From: Qaidamihabitans albus
Lineage (GTDB): Bacteria > Actinomycetota > Actinomycetes > Mycobacteriales > Pseudonocardiaceae
Length of the DNA: 64,000 bases
Reading direction: 5' to 3'
Assembly: GCF_016464705.1 (NCBI RefSeq)
Contig: NZ_JAEHOB010000013.1
Coordinates: forward strand, 62,001 to 126,000
Position numbers and translations under genes: made by a program. How positions within the stretch are numbered: position 1 is the first letter of the stretch; each line of letters begins with the position of its first letter. A model generated the notes under the pieces. The model worked only from the letters and a program-made list of their open reading frames with translations. It had not been told where the DNA came from and did not search any database. Shown here in pieces: positions 17,295-25,935 of the stretch.

Positions 17295-17381
17295 GAGGTC
17301 GGAGCCTAGTCGCTGTCGCCGACGGCGCACGACGGATGTGCTCGGCCGCGAGCCGCGACTCCATATCGCTACCCCGCCGCT

Positions 17382-20300
17382 CTACTCGGCCGGCGGGACG
17401 GTGCGCAACAGGTCCCGCAGCCCGTCTGCGTCGAGCAGGTCGACCGGACGGACCGTGCGGCCCGCCCGCACGTAGTGGAAGGCGGCCCTGACCTTCTCCA
17501 GCGGCGCGCCGCTCAGCCCCGCCCACGCCAGCCGGTACGCCGCCAGCTGCACGGCAAGCGCAGGCAGCCTGCCCGAGTCGGGCACCGCGCCGGTCTTCCA
17601 GTCCACCACGGTCCAGCCGCCGTCCGGGTCGGCGAAAACAGCGTCCATCCGGCCACGGACGGTCACGCCGTCGATGTCGGTGGAGAAGGGCACCTCCACG
17701 TCGTGCGGCGTGCGCAGCGCCCATTCGCTGCGCTCGAAAGCCTCCTGCAGCGTCTCCAGCTCGGCGTCCGTACCACTCGCGTCGAAGTCGGCCGCGCCGG
17801 GCAGGTCGTCGATCTCCAGCAGCCGCTCACCGGCGAACCGCCGCTCCAGCCAGCCGTGGAAGGCCGTGCCGCGCCGGGCGTAGGCGTTCGGCCGGATCGG
17901 CAGCGGCCTGCGCAGCCGTCGCGCCAGCGCCTCCGGTTCGCCGGCCAGCTCGACGAGCTGGCTCACCGAGAGCTGGCCGGGCAGGGCGATCCGCTCGCCG
18001 CGGCCCGCGGCCCGCTCCCGCTCGGCGAGCAGCACGTCGGTGTCGGCGATCCAGCCGTCCGGATCGTCCTCCGCGTCCTTCTCGGCAGGGTCCTCCGGGT
18101 TCTCCAGCGCGGCCAGCACCAGCTCGGCGCCCTCCCGCACGGCGGACCGGCGGGAGCCGAGCGGATCGGCAGGCCACCTCGCCGACCGGGCCGTGGTGTG
18201 CAACGGGTTCGGCTCGTCCGGGTCCGGCTCGGGCGCCCACCGCACGACGGTGCCGGTGCCCTCGTGCTCGGCGAGCACCCCGGCCAGTTCGGTCAGGAAC
18301 TCCGAGGGGCCCTTCGGCTTGCCGCTGCTCTCGTTCCACCAGTGCCCGCCCGCGAGCAGGCAGTGCTCCGAGCGGGTCAGCGCGACGTAGCAGAGCCTGC
18401 GCTCCTCCTCGCCGTGCCGCTCGGCGAAGCGCTGCTCGTGCTCGGCGCACGCGTCGAGGACCTCCTTGCGGTCCTCGGTGCCGTGCAGCGCGAGCTCCGG
18501 CAGGTCCTGCGCGTCGCCGCGCAGCACGGCAGGCAGCTCCGGCACGGTCTTCAGCCACGACGACGAGCGGCGCCTGCCGGGGAAGGTCTCCCGCACCAGG
18601 TGCGGGACGGCCACCACCCGCCATTCCAGGCCCTTGGCCGAATGCACGGTGAGCACCTGCACGCGGTCGGGAACCACCTCCACCTCGCCGGGCGGCAGCC
18701 CGTCCTCGGCGTGCTCCGCTGTCGCCAGGTAGTCCACAAAGGACAGCAGGGTCGCGGTGGGCGCGTTCTCGGCGTACTCGGTGACCACGTCGGCGAAGGC
18801 GTCGAGATGCACCCGCCCGGCACTGCCCGGCCTGGCCAGCGCCTCGACGTCGAGCAGCATCGTGCGCTCCACGTCGGCCACCAGCTCCGGCAGCGGCTGG
18901 TCGAGCCTGCGGCGCAGCGCCGACAGCTCGGCGGCGAGCGTGCGGATCCGCGCCAGCCCCTCCGCCGAGTAGCGCGCCGGGTCACCCGGGTCGTCGAGCG
19001 CGTCGACCAGGCCCGCCTGCTCGGCGCGCTCGGCGATCAGCGGCGCACCGTCCGGACCGGCCGCGGCGGGGGCGGAGAGCTCGTTGGCGCGGCGCCACAG
19101 GGCCGCGAGGTCGGCGGCGGCCAGCCGCCAGCGGGCGCCCGTGAGCAGCCGGGCGGCCGCGGTGCCGGCGAGCGGCTCGGCGAGCACCCGCAGCGTGCTG
19201 ACCAGGTCGGCGACCTCCGGCTCGTCCAGCAGCCCGCCGAGCCCGACCACCTCCACCGGCAGTCCCTGCGCGCGCAGCGCGGCGGCGATCGGGGCCATGT
19301 CGGCGCGCCTGCGCACCAGCACCGCCGCGGTGGGCGGCGAGCCGCTCTCCGCACGCTCGCGGAACCACACCCGCGCCATCTCCTCCGCCAGCCACTCGCG
19401 CTCCGCGCGCACGTCCGGCAGCAGGGCGCACCGGATGTCGGCCGGACCCGCGCCGTCGCGGGCGCGCAGGCGCTCGACGCCGAGCCCGCCCGCGCGCAGC
19501 GGCTCCGCCACCGCGTTGGCCAGGGTCAGCACCTCGGGCGGGTTGCGGAAGCTGGTGCGCATGCCGTAGCGGTGCGCGGGCACCAGCCGCCGCCCCTCCC
19601 GCCGGGGGAAGTCGGTGACGAAGCGCGGCAGGTTGGCCGCGCTGGCGCCACGCCAGCCGTAGATGGCCTGTGCCGGGTCGCCGACGGCCGTGGCCGGCAT
19701 CGGGTCGTCCCCGCCGAACAGCGCCCGCAGCAGCACCCGCTGGGCGTGCCCGGTGTCCTGGTACTCGTCGAGCAGCACGGCCCCGTACCGGTCGCGCTCC
19801 CCCGCGACCACCTCCGGATGCGCGTCGGCCAGCCGCGCGGCCAGCGACATCTGGTCGGCGAAGTCGAGCGCCCCCTCGGCCCGCTTGCGCCGCTGGTAGT
19901 CCTCGACCAGCGGGAGAAGCTGGAGCCGGAACCGCTGCGCGGCGACGATGTCGGTCAGCGCCACCGGCAGCGCCGCCCGCTGGCCCTTGGCCCGCGGCGC
20001 CTCCTCGATGATCCGGCACAGCCGCTCGGAGTACTCCCGCAGCCGCTCCGGCTCCACCAGGTGCTCCCCCAGCTCACCGGCGAGGGCCAGCAGGTGCGCG
20101 GTGACCGAGGCGGGCACCCGGTCGGTGTCCAGGTCGCTGTCCCATCTCGCCACGACACGGTGCGCGAGCTGCCAGGACGCGGTCGGCGACAGCATCCGCA
20201 CACCGGGCTGCACGGGCAGCCGCAGGCCGTGCTCGGCGAGCAGCCGCCCTGCGTAGGCGTGATAGGTGAGCACGGTCGGCTCACCGGCCAGCACCGCGAG

Positions 20301-20621
20301 CCGCCGCTCGCCGCCGGGATCGAGCCGGTCGAGCAGGCCGGACCCGGCGAGCCTGCGGAGCCGGGCGCGCACCCGGTCGGCGAGCTGCCGGGCCGCCTTG
20401 CGCGTGAAGGTCAGGCCGAGGACACGCTCGGGGGTCACGAAGCCGTTGGCGACGAGCCACACGACCCGCGCGGCCATCGTCTCGGTCTTGCCCGCCCCGG
20501 CACCCGCCACCACCAGCGCGGGCTCGGCGGGCGCGGCGATGACCGCTGCCTGCTCCGGGGTGGGTTCGTGCAGGCCGAGGGCGTGCGCGACCTCGGCGGG
20601 CGAGACGACGGCTTCGCTCAC
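17382..20621 (-). CDS. adnB: ATP-dependent helicase-nuclease subunit AdnB
   Basis: This is one half of the AdnAB motor-nuclease that resects double-strand breaks in actinobacteria. The 1079-residue protein has a UvrD-like helicase: Walker A AGAGAGKT at residues 39-46, motif II LLDEYQDT, motif III QAIYGWRGA, and later motifs TVHSAKGLEW and ALTRSEHCLL. A C-terminal RecB-like nuclease follows, with RMDAVFADPDGG and VVDWKTG (catalytic D and K). The start is the GTG at 20619-20621 that overlaps the adnA stop by 4 bp. Length (Mycobacterium about 1100) and gene order match Rv3201c. Confidence 0.94.
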   Translation of the reverse strand: MSEAVVSPAEVAHALGLHEPTPEQAAVIAAPAEPALVVAGAGAGKTETMAARVVWLVANGFVTPERVLGLTFTRKAARQLADRVRARLRRLAGSGLLDRLDPGGERRLAVLAGEPTVLTYHAYAGRLLAEHGLRLPVQPGVRMLSPTASWQLAHRVVARWDSDLDTDRVPASVTAHLLALAGELGEHLVEPERLREYSERLCRIIEEAPRAKGQRAALPVALTDIVAAQRFRLQLLPLVEDYQRRKRAEGALDFADQMSLAARLADAHPEVVAGERDRYGAVLLDEYQDTGHAQRVLLRALFGGDDPMPATAVGDPAQAIYGWRGASAANLPRFVTDFPRREGRRLVPAHRYGMRTSFRNPPEVLTLANAVAEPLRAGGLGVERLRARDGAGPADIRCALLPDVRAEREWLAEEMARVWFRERAESGSPPTAAVLVRRRADMAPIAAALRAQGLPVEVVGLGGLLDEPEVADLVSTLRVLAEPLAGTAAARLLTGARWRLAAADLAALWRRANELSAPAAAGPDGAPLIAERAEQAGLVDALDDPGDPARYSAEGLARIRTLAAELSALRRRLDQPLPELVADVERTMLLDVEALARPGSAGRVHLDAFADVVTEYAENAPTATLLSFVDYLATAEHAEDGLPPGEVEVVPDRVQVLTVHSAKGLEWRVVAVPHLVRETFPGRRRSSSWLKTVPELPAVLRGDAQDLPELALHGTEDRKEVLDACAEHEQRFAERHGEEERRLCYVALTRSEHCLLAGGHWWNESSGKPKGPSEFLTELAGVLAEHEGTGTVVRWAPEPDPDEPNPLHTTARSARWPADPLGSRRSAVREGAELVLAALENPEDPAEKDAEDDPDGWIADTDVLLAERERAAGRGERIALPGQLSVSQLVELAGEPEALARRLRRPLPIRPNAYARRGTAFHGWLERRFAGERLLEIDDLPGAADFDASGTDAELETLQEAFERSEWALRTPHDVEVPFSTDIDGVTVRGRMDAVFADPDGGWTVVDWKTGAVPDSGRLPALAVQLAAYRLAWAGLSGAPLEKVRAAFHYVRAGRTVRPVDLLDADGLRDLLRTVPPAE

Positions 20622-23600
20622 GGCCCGGTCACCTGCCTGCCTTCGGGACGCAGCGGGCACGCGGTGCGGCCGGGACAGCGGTCACAGTCCGCGTTCTCGT
20701 GCGCGGCGTACTCGGGGCCCGCCGCCGAGGCGGCCGCCGCGCGCACGAGATCGAGCCACTCCCGCCCGCTCTCCTCGTCGAGTGCGGGCTGGTCGCGCTG
20801 CGTGGCGCCGGTCTTGTTGTGCGCCTTCGCGACGTAGACCAGCTTCGCCCCGCCGGGCTCGCGGCCGTGCTCGGCGAACGCGCCGAGCAGCGTCGCGAGC
20901 TGGTAGGCGGCCAGCTGCGGATGCTTCTCGGCGTCGCCCGCGCTCACCGCGTTCTTGCTCGTCTTGACGTCCACGATCACCGGGCGGCCCTGCCGGTCGA
21001 CCTCGAGCCGATCGACGCGGCCGCGCAGCCGCACGCGCAGCTCCTCCGCGGCGGCGGGCAGCTCGGCCTCCATGTCCAGCTCCACGGCGAGCTGCGTCAG
21101 CTCGTCCCGGCTCTGCCGCAGCCAGGTCAGGAAGTTCTGCACCATCCGCTCCACCCGGCGCCGCTCCCGGCGGGAGAACCAGGGCGCACCCGCGTCGACC
21201 CGCGCCCATGCCTTGTCCAGCGCCTCGCGCAGCTGCTCGTCGTCGGCGCCGCTCGCAGCCGCCTGGGCGAGATCGTGCACGAGCGTGCCCGTGACGGCGG
21301 CCAACTGCACCGGATCGCTGCCGCCGTGGCGTTCGAGCAGCCACCGCAGCGGGCACCTCGCCAGGACATCCACAGTGGACGGCGATACGCGCACGACGTC
21401 GCCCTGCGAGTACAGCGGGGTCTCGGAGGACGGCCCGGTGAGGCCGTACCAGTAGTCGGGGTGCGCGCCCGGCACACCGGCGGCGGCCAGCCGCGCCAGC
21501 TGCCGCGCGGCCCGCTCGCGGCGGCGCGGCTCGGCCTCGCCGTCGCACGCCACCGACCGCAGCTCCCCGACGAGCTCGGCGAGCACCAGAGAGCGTTCCC
21601 GGGTGTACTGGCGGACGTCGGGACCGGGCTCGTCCGTGCCCGTCTCGACGAGCTCGTCGACGAAGCGGGACGGCTGCTCGTCCTCCCCCTGTACGGCGCT
21701 GAGCAGCAGCGTCTGCCGCGCACGGCTGGCCGCGACGTAGAACAGCCTGCGCTCCTCGGCCAGCAGCGGCGCCGTGGCCGAGACCGAGTCACCGTCCACA
21801 CCGGACAGCAGGTCGACCAGCCGCTCGACGCCGAGCAGGGAGCCGCGCAGCCGCAGGTCGGGCCAGCTGCCCTCCTGCGCCCCCGCGACGGCGACGACCG
21901 CCCATTCCCGGCCGGCCGCACCGTGCGCCGTGAGCAGCGAGACTCCCTCGCCCCTTGCCGCGACCGGGGCGAGGCTGTCCCCGGCGATGTGCTGCGAGCC
22001 GAGGTAGTCGACGAACCCGGCGACGCTCGCCTTCGGCAGCCGGTCGACATAGCGACCGGCGGCGTGGAACAGTGCGACGACCGCGTCGAGGTCCCGGTCG
22101 GCCTGCGCGGCGAGCGAGCCGCCCCGGCCGAGCTGGCGCAGCAGCCTGCCCTCCAGGCCGCTGCCCTGCCACAGCTCCCACAGCACGTCCTCCACACCGT
22201 CGCCCCGCGTCACGGACTCGCGTGCGGCGGCGAGCAGGCCGCCGATGCGGCGGACCGGTGCGGCCTCCGCGTCGGCGAGACCGGCGAGCACGTCGTTGTC
22301 CCGCAACGCCTCCACGAGCAGCTCGTCGCTGGAGCGCTCGCCGCCCGCGGCGATCTCCAGCCTGCGCAGCCCGCGGCGGAGGCGGCGCAGCGCGAGCGGA
22401 TCGGCGCCACCGAGCGGCGAGGACAGCAGCATCTCGGCGAGGTCGGGATCGAGCGCGCCGGGATCGGCGGCCAGCCGCAGCATGGCGAGCAGCGGGCGGA
22501 CGCCTGGCTGGCGCGCGAGGGCGAGCTCCTCGGTGGCCGAGGCGATCGGCACGCGGGCGGCCCCGAGCGCGCGCTGCAGCACGGGGAACGAGCGCGCCGG
22601 GGAACGCACGAGCACGGCCATCTCCGACCACGGCACCCCGTCGATGAGGTGCGCCCTGCGGAGCTGGTCGGCGATCCAGCTCGCCTCGGCGGCGGGGGTC
22701 GGCAGCAGCCGGGCACGCACCGTGCCCTCGGTGCCCTCCGTGCTCTCGGTGCCTGCCGGCTCGGGCGCGCGGTGCCGGGCCGCGCCGGGCAGGCCGCCGG
22801 CGACCTTGGCGACCGCGGCATGCACCGCGCGCGGCAGCCGGTGGGTGCGGGTCAGCGTGATCGTGCGCCCGCCGTCGGGGTCGGCGTCGGCGAGCCGGCG
22901 CGGGTCGGCGCCACGGAAGGAGAACACGGACTGGTCGGGATCACCGGCCAGCACGAAGTCGTCCGCGCCGCCGCCGAGCAGGCGCAGCAGGCGGAACTGC
23001 AACGGGTCCAGGTGCTGGGCGTCGTCGACGAAGAGGTGCCGGACGCGGCCCTGCTCGCGGGCCAGCAGGTCCGGGTCGCCCTCCAGCTCGACGAGCGCGC
23101 TCGCGACCAGCTCGGCCGCGTCGAGCGCGGGCGAGGTGGGCGTGCCCAGCGCGTGCCCTCCCGAGCCCTGCAGGAGCGTGACCTCCTCGTACTGCCGCCA
23201 GAAGCGCCCGGCCGCGACCCACTCGGCCCGCTGCTGCTGGCGGCCGAGCTTGATCAGGTCCTCGGGGCCGAGGCCGCGCTCGGCGGCGCGCAGCAGCAGG
23301 TCGCGCAGCTCCTCGGCGAAGCCGGGCACGGACAGGGCGGGCCGCAGCTCCTCCGGCCAGTCGGTGGCACCCGCCTCCCGGTCACCGGCGAGCAGTTCGC
23401 GTACGACGACGTCCTGCTCAGGGCCGGAGAGCAGCCGGGGCGGCTGGACGTCGTTCATGTTCGCCTGCAGGCGCAGCACGGCGAAGGCGTAGGAGTGCAC
23501 CGTGCGCACCATGGGCTCGCGGATGGTGCGGCCCGCGTGCGCGTCGTCGGCGGTGAGGCGGCGCGTGATGTCCGTGCGCACGGCGTCGGCGGCGCGACGG

Positions 23601-23830
23601 GAGGCGGTGAGCACGAGGAGGCTCTCCGGGTCGGCTCCGCCGAGGACCCGTTCGGCCGCGGCGGTAGCGAGCAGGGTGGTCTTGCCGGAGCCGGGACCGC
23701 CGAGCACCCGCACGAATCCCCGAGGTGCGGCGAGCAGCCGCCGCGCGCTCTCGTCCCACGCGCGCGGCGGCGGTGCCGGTACGGGTGAGCGCACCAGCCG
23801 CGCGTTGGTCTGTGGCCGTCGTCTGCTCAC
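20618..23830 (-). CDS. adnA: ATP-dependent helicase-nuclease subunit AdnA
   Basis: Partner of AdnB, 1070 residues. Walker A GGPGSGKT is at residues 44-51. Motif II is the degenerate VDDAQH, followed by DPDQSVFSFRGA and VAASRARQT, so ATPase residues are mostly kept but motif II differs from AdnB. The C-terminal nuclease domain has RGRVDRLEVD and VIVDVKTSKN. Iron-sulphur ligands are visible as C in LARCPLRWL and a C-terminal CDRCPGRTAC. The start is GTG 23828-23830, only 15 bp from the divergent alkyltransferase-like ORF start; an upstream in-frame extension would run through that gene and is rejected. Matches Rv3202c by order and size. Confidence 0.93.
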   Translation of the reverse strand: MSRRRPQTNARLVRSPVPAPPPRAWDESARRLLAAPRGFVRVLGGPGSGKTTLLATAAAERVLGGADPESLLVLTASRRAADAVRTDITRRLTADDAHAGRTIREPMVRTVHSYAFAVLRLQANMNDVQPPRLLSGPEQDVVVRELLAGDREAGATDWPEELRPALSVPGFAEELRDLLLRAAERGLGPEDLIKLGRQQQRAEWVAAGRFWRQYEEVTLLQGSGGHALGTPTSPALDAAELVASALVELEGDPDLLAREQGRVRHLFVDDAQHLDPLQFRLLRLLGGGADDFVLAGDPDQSVFSFRGADPRRLADADPDGGRTITLTRTHRLPRAVHAAVAKVAGGLPGAARHRAPEPAGTESTEGTEGTVRARLLPTPAAEASWIADQLRRAHLIDGVPWSEMAVLVRSPARSFPVLQRALGAARVPIASATEELALARQPGVRPLLAMLRLAADPGALDPDLAEMLLSSPLGGADPLALRRLRRGLRRLEIAAGGERSSDELLVEALRDNDVLAGLADAEAAPVRRIGGLLAAARESVTRGDGVEDVLWELWQGSGLEGRLLRQLGRGGSLAAQADRDLDAVVALFHAAGRYVDRLPKASVAGFVDYLGSQHIAGDSLAPVAARGEGVSLLTAHGAAGREWAVVAVAGAQEGSWPDLRLRGSLLGVERLVDLLSGVDGDSVSATAPLLAEERRLFYVAASRARQTLLLSAVQGEDEQPSRFVDELVETGTDEPGPDVRQYTRERSLVLAELVGELRSVACDGEAEPRRRERAARQLARLAAAGVPGAHPDYWYGLTGPSSETPLYSQGDVVRVSPSTVDVLARCPLRWLLERHGGSDPVQLAAVTGTLVHDLAQAAASGADDEQLREALDKAWARVDAGAPWFSRRERRRVERMVQNFLTWLRQSRDELTQLAVELDMEAELPAAAEELRVRLRGRVDRLEVDRQGRPVIVDVKTSKNAVSAGDAEKHPQLAAYQLATLLGAFAEHGREPGGAKLVYVAKAHNKTGATQRDQPALDEESGREWLDLVRAAAASAAGPEYAAHENADCDRCPGRTACPLRPEGRQVTGP

Positions 23831-23845
23831 GGGAGAGATGGAATC

Positions 23846-24181
23846 ATGAGCCGCAGACAGAATCGCGCGGCGGCACGGCGGGATGTGCGGATGGACGAGG
23901 AACTGCACGAACGAGTACGTGATGTCATCGCGTCGATCCCGCCCGGCAAGGTGTCGACCTACGGGGACATCGCGGCCGCGGCGGGTGCCCCCTCTCCTCG
24001 GCTGGTCGGCCGGATCCTCGCCGAGGACGGTCAGGACGTGCCGTGGCATCGCGTGCTGCGCGCCAACGGAACCCCGGCGCCGCATCTCGTGCACCGGCAG
24101 CTCGAACTGCTGCGCACGGAGGGCGTGCTGGCCGAGGGGCAGCGGGTCGATCTACGGAGGTACCGCTGGCAGGCTCAGTAG
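23846..24181 (+). CDS. MGMT/Ogt-fold DNA-binding alkyltransferase-like protein
   Basis: This 111-residue protein has the C-terminal DNA-binding fold of O6-alkylguanine methyltransferases: IPPGKVSTYGDIAAAAG, SPRLVGRILAEDG, and PWHRVLRANG. The Cys of the usual PCHRV active site is replaced by Trp (PWHRV), so it is an alkyltransferase-like (ATL) protein that can bind damaged bases but not remove the alkyl group. An ATG at 23891 (96 residues) may be the true start, since it would leave 60 bp rather than 15 bp for the divergent adnA promoter. The neighbouring adnAB genes and the orthologue Rv3204 in the same place support a DNA-repair role. Confidence 0.88.
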   Translation: MSRRQNRAAARRDVRMDEELHERVRDVIASIPPGKVSTYGDIAAAAGAPSPRLVGRILAEDGQDVPWHRVLRANGTPAPHLVHRQLELLRTEGVLAEGQRVDLRRYRWQAQ

Positions 24182-24196
24182 GTTAGCCTTGCCTAA
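24178..24196 (+). promoter_or_regulatory. Iron box (IdeR/DmdR-type operator) touching the start codon
   Basis: The 19-bp GTAGGTTAGCCTTGCCTAA matches the actinobacterial iron box TTAGGTTAGGCTAACCTAA at 15 positions. Its last base is the A of the ATG of the siderophore-interacting gene, and its first bases overlap the stop codon of the upstream gene. Fe-bound IdeR/DmdR would block transcription from here. The placement implies a promoter inside the preceding gene or a leaderless mRNA. Confidence 0.75.
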
Positions 24197-25062
24197 TGAC
24201 GACGCAGGCGCAGACGACACCGGCATCGCTGACCTACCGTTCGATGCGGGTCGGTACCGTCCGGCGGCTGACCCGGCATCTGGTGCGGATCACCTTCACC
24301 GGTGAGGACCTGCGCGACTTCACCGACGTGGCACCGGATCAGTACCTGAAGGTGTTCTTCCCGCTGCGGGACGAGGAGCGGCCGCGGCTGCCGCCGCCGA
24401 TCTCCGGCGACGTGATGTCGTGGTACCGGACCTACCTGGCGATGCCGGACGACGTGCGGCCGCCGATGCGCACCTACACCGTCCGTGCCTTCCGGGCGGA
24501 GGTGCCCGAGCTGGACATCGACTTCGTGCTGCACCCGGACAGCGGCCCGGCGGCGCGGTGGGCGGCGAGCGCGGCGCCCGGTGCCGAGGTCGCGTTCCTC
24601 GGGCCGAGCGGCCTCTACGCCGTGCCGCGCGACACCGACTGGCAGCTGCTGGTGGGCGACGAGTCGGCGATCCCGGCGATCGGCGCGATCCTGGAGTCGC
24701 TGCCCGCAGGCTTCCCCGCCCGGGTGTTCGTCGAGGTGGACAGCGCGGAGCACGAACTGCGTCTCGACACGGCCGGGGAGGTCGACGTGCGGTGGGTGCA
24801 TCGGGGCGGCGCCCGGCACGGTGCGGCGGTGCTGGCGGCGGTGCGGACCGCCGCTTTCCCCGCGGGGCAGCCCTACGCGTGGCTTTCCGGCGAGGCGGGC
24901 ATGGTGAAGTTCCTGCGCCGCCACCTCGTGCGGGAGCGTGGGGTGGACAAGCGGGCGATCACGTTCACCGGCTACTGGCGCCTCGGCCGCAGCGAGGAGG
25001 AGCAGGGGCGCGAGCAGGTCCGCAAGATCGACGCAGGCGAGCCGCCCGACGAGGTCGACTGA
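24196..25062 (+). CDS. Siderophore-interacting FAD-binding reductase (ViuB/SIP type)
   Basis: This 288-residue flavoprotein is predicted to release iron from imported ferric siderophores by NAD(P)H-dependent reduction. The FAD-binding barrel has RHLVRITFTGEDLRDF near residue 30 and the flavin motif MRTYTVR at about residue 93. The NAD(P)-binding half ends with the family signature WLSGEAGMVKFLRRHLV and FTGYWRLGRSEEE. Regulation by iron is indicated by the iron box that ends on its start codon. No ribosome site is visible in the five bases before the ATG, fitting a leaderless transcript. Its stop is immediately followed by family A element copy 2. Confidence 0.9.
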   Translation: MTTQAQTTPASLTYRSMRVGTVRRLTRHLVRITFTGEDLRDFTDVAPDQYLKVFFPLRDEERPRLPPPISGDVMSWYRTYLAMPDDVRPPMRTYTVRAFRAEVPELDIDFVLHPDSGPAARWAASAAPGAEVAFLGPSGLYAVPRDTDWQLLVGDESAIPAIGAILESLPAGFPARVFVEVDSAEHELRLDTAGEVDVRWVHRGGARHGAAVLAAVRTAAFPAGQPYAWLSGEAGMVKFLRRHLVRERGVDKRAITFTGYWRLGRSEEEQGREQVRKIDAGEPPDEVD

Positions 25063-25108
25063 CTCGTGAGTGCGCACGCGAGTTGGAACGCCGGTAGCCA
25101 CTCACGAG
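25063..25108. repeat. Family A palindromic element, copy 2
   Basis: Arms CTCGTGAG (25063-25070) and CTCACGAG (25101-25108) with a core GCGAGTTGGAAC that differs at two or three positions from the other copies. It begins right after the stop of the siderophore gene, and the right arm supplies the TGA stop of the convergent hemD gene (25102-25104). Confidence 0.8.
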
Positions 25109-25935
25109 CGGTGCGTGCCCAGCTTGGCCACCAGCAGCTTCACCAGGGCGCCGAGGCGCTGCCGCTCCGGCCGGATCGTCGGCACGCCCAGCTCGGTCAG
25201 CGGCGCGGCCGTCACCGGGCCGACGCACGCGCACGTGACCTTCTCCTCCAACACCGCGAGGAGCTCGTCGAGGCAGCCGCGTTCGCGGGCGAGCGTGAGC
25301 AGGTTCGCCGTCGCCGGTGCGCTCGTGAACGCCAGCGCCCGCACCTCGCCGCCCAGCACGCCGTCGAGCAAGCGGTACGCGGGCGCGAGATCGGCAGGCC
25401 ACTGCCACCGGTACGGCTGCACCTCGACCACGGTCGCACCCGCGGCCCGCAGCGCATCCGTGTACTCCGGCAGCGGCGCACCGTGCAGCTGCACGGCGAC
25501 CCGCTTACCCCGCAGCCCTTCCTCCGCCAGCCGGTCAAACAGCTCGCGGTTCGTCTCGCCCGGTGCCGACCACGTCTCGGCGAGGCCCGGCCCGCGTACC
25601 GCGCCCTTCGCCTTGGGGCCGCGCACGAACAGCCGCGCCCGCCCGAGCGAGTCCAGCAGCCTGCCCGCGAGCCGCCATCCCTCGGCGGCCTCGACCCAGC
25701 CCCGGAACCCCGCGCCCGTGGTGATCGCCGCGAGATCGACGTCCTCGGCGAGCACCTCCTCGGTGGCGGCGCGCAACCGCTCGTCGTCGGGCAGCGGCAC
25801 GATCCGCAGCGTCGGCGCGTGCCACACCGTGGCGCCGTGGCGTTCGAGCGCGCCGATGAACTCCTCGGCGCGGCGCTCCGCGGTGATCCCGATGGTGACC
25901 CCGTTCAGCCCGTTCAGCCCGTTCAGCTCAGCCAT
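25102..25935 (-). CDS. Uroporphyrinogen-III synthase family protein (HemD)
   Basis: This 277-residue HemD-fold protein has GITAERRAEEFIGALERHGA at the start of the first lobe, the TTGAGFRGWVEAAEGW and VRGPKAKGAVRG segments, and AFTSAPATANLL plus CVGPVTAAPL in the second lobe. It starts at ATG 25933-25935 inside the end of the WYL regulator gene (8-bp overlap), so the two are co-translated. The N-terminus carries three NGL units made by a 9-bp tandem repeat (25909-25930). It is a clear paralogue of the HemD half of the fusion at 29141-30256. Whether it makes uroporphyrinogen III or has another role is open, since no other haem genes adjoin. Confidence 0.8.
   Translation of the reverse strand: MAELNGLNGLNGVTIGITAERRAEEFIGALERHGATVWHAPTLRIVPLPDDERLRAATEEVLAEDVDLAAITTGAGFRGWVEAAEGWRLAGRLLDSLGRARLFVRGPKAKGAVRGPGLAETWSAPGETNRELFDRLAEEGLRGKRVAVQLHGAPLPEYTDALRAAGATVVEVQPYRWQWPADLAPAYRLLDGVLGGEVRALAFTSAPATANLLTLARERGCLDELLAVLEEKVTCACVGPVTAAPLTELGVPTIRPERQRLGALVKLLVAKLGTHRS

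Noticed and set aside
17475-20837. 1120-codon plus-strand open frame opposite adnB
   Set aside because: It is antisense to a clearly conserved helicase-nuclease; composition is Arg/Gln/Gly-rich without any motif, as expected of a shadow frame at this GC content.
20699-23788. 1029-codon plus-strand open frame opposite adnA
   Set aside because: Same reason: no domain, antisense to conserved coding sequence.
25909-25930. 9-bp tandem repeat as a possible phase-variable tract
   Set aside because: Units are in-frame (NGL) multiples of three in the hemD N-terminus, so slippage would not change the frame.
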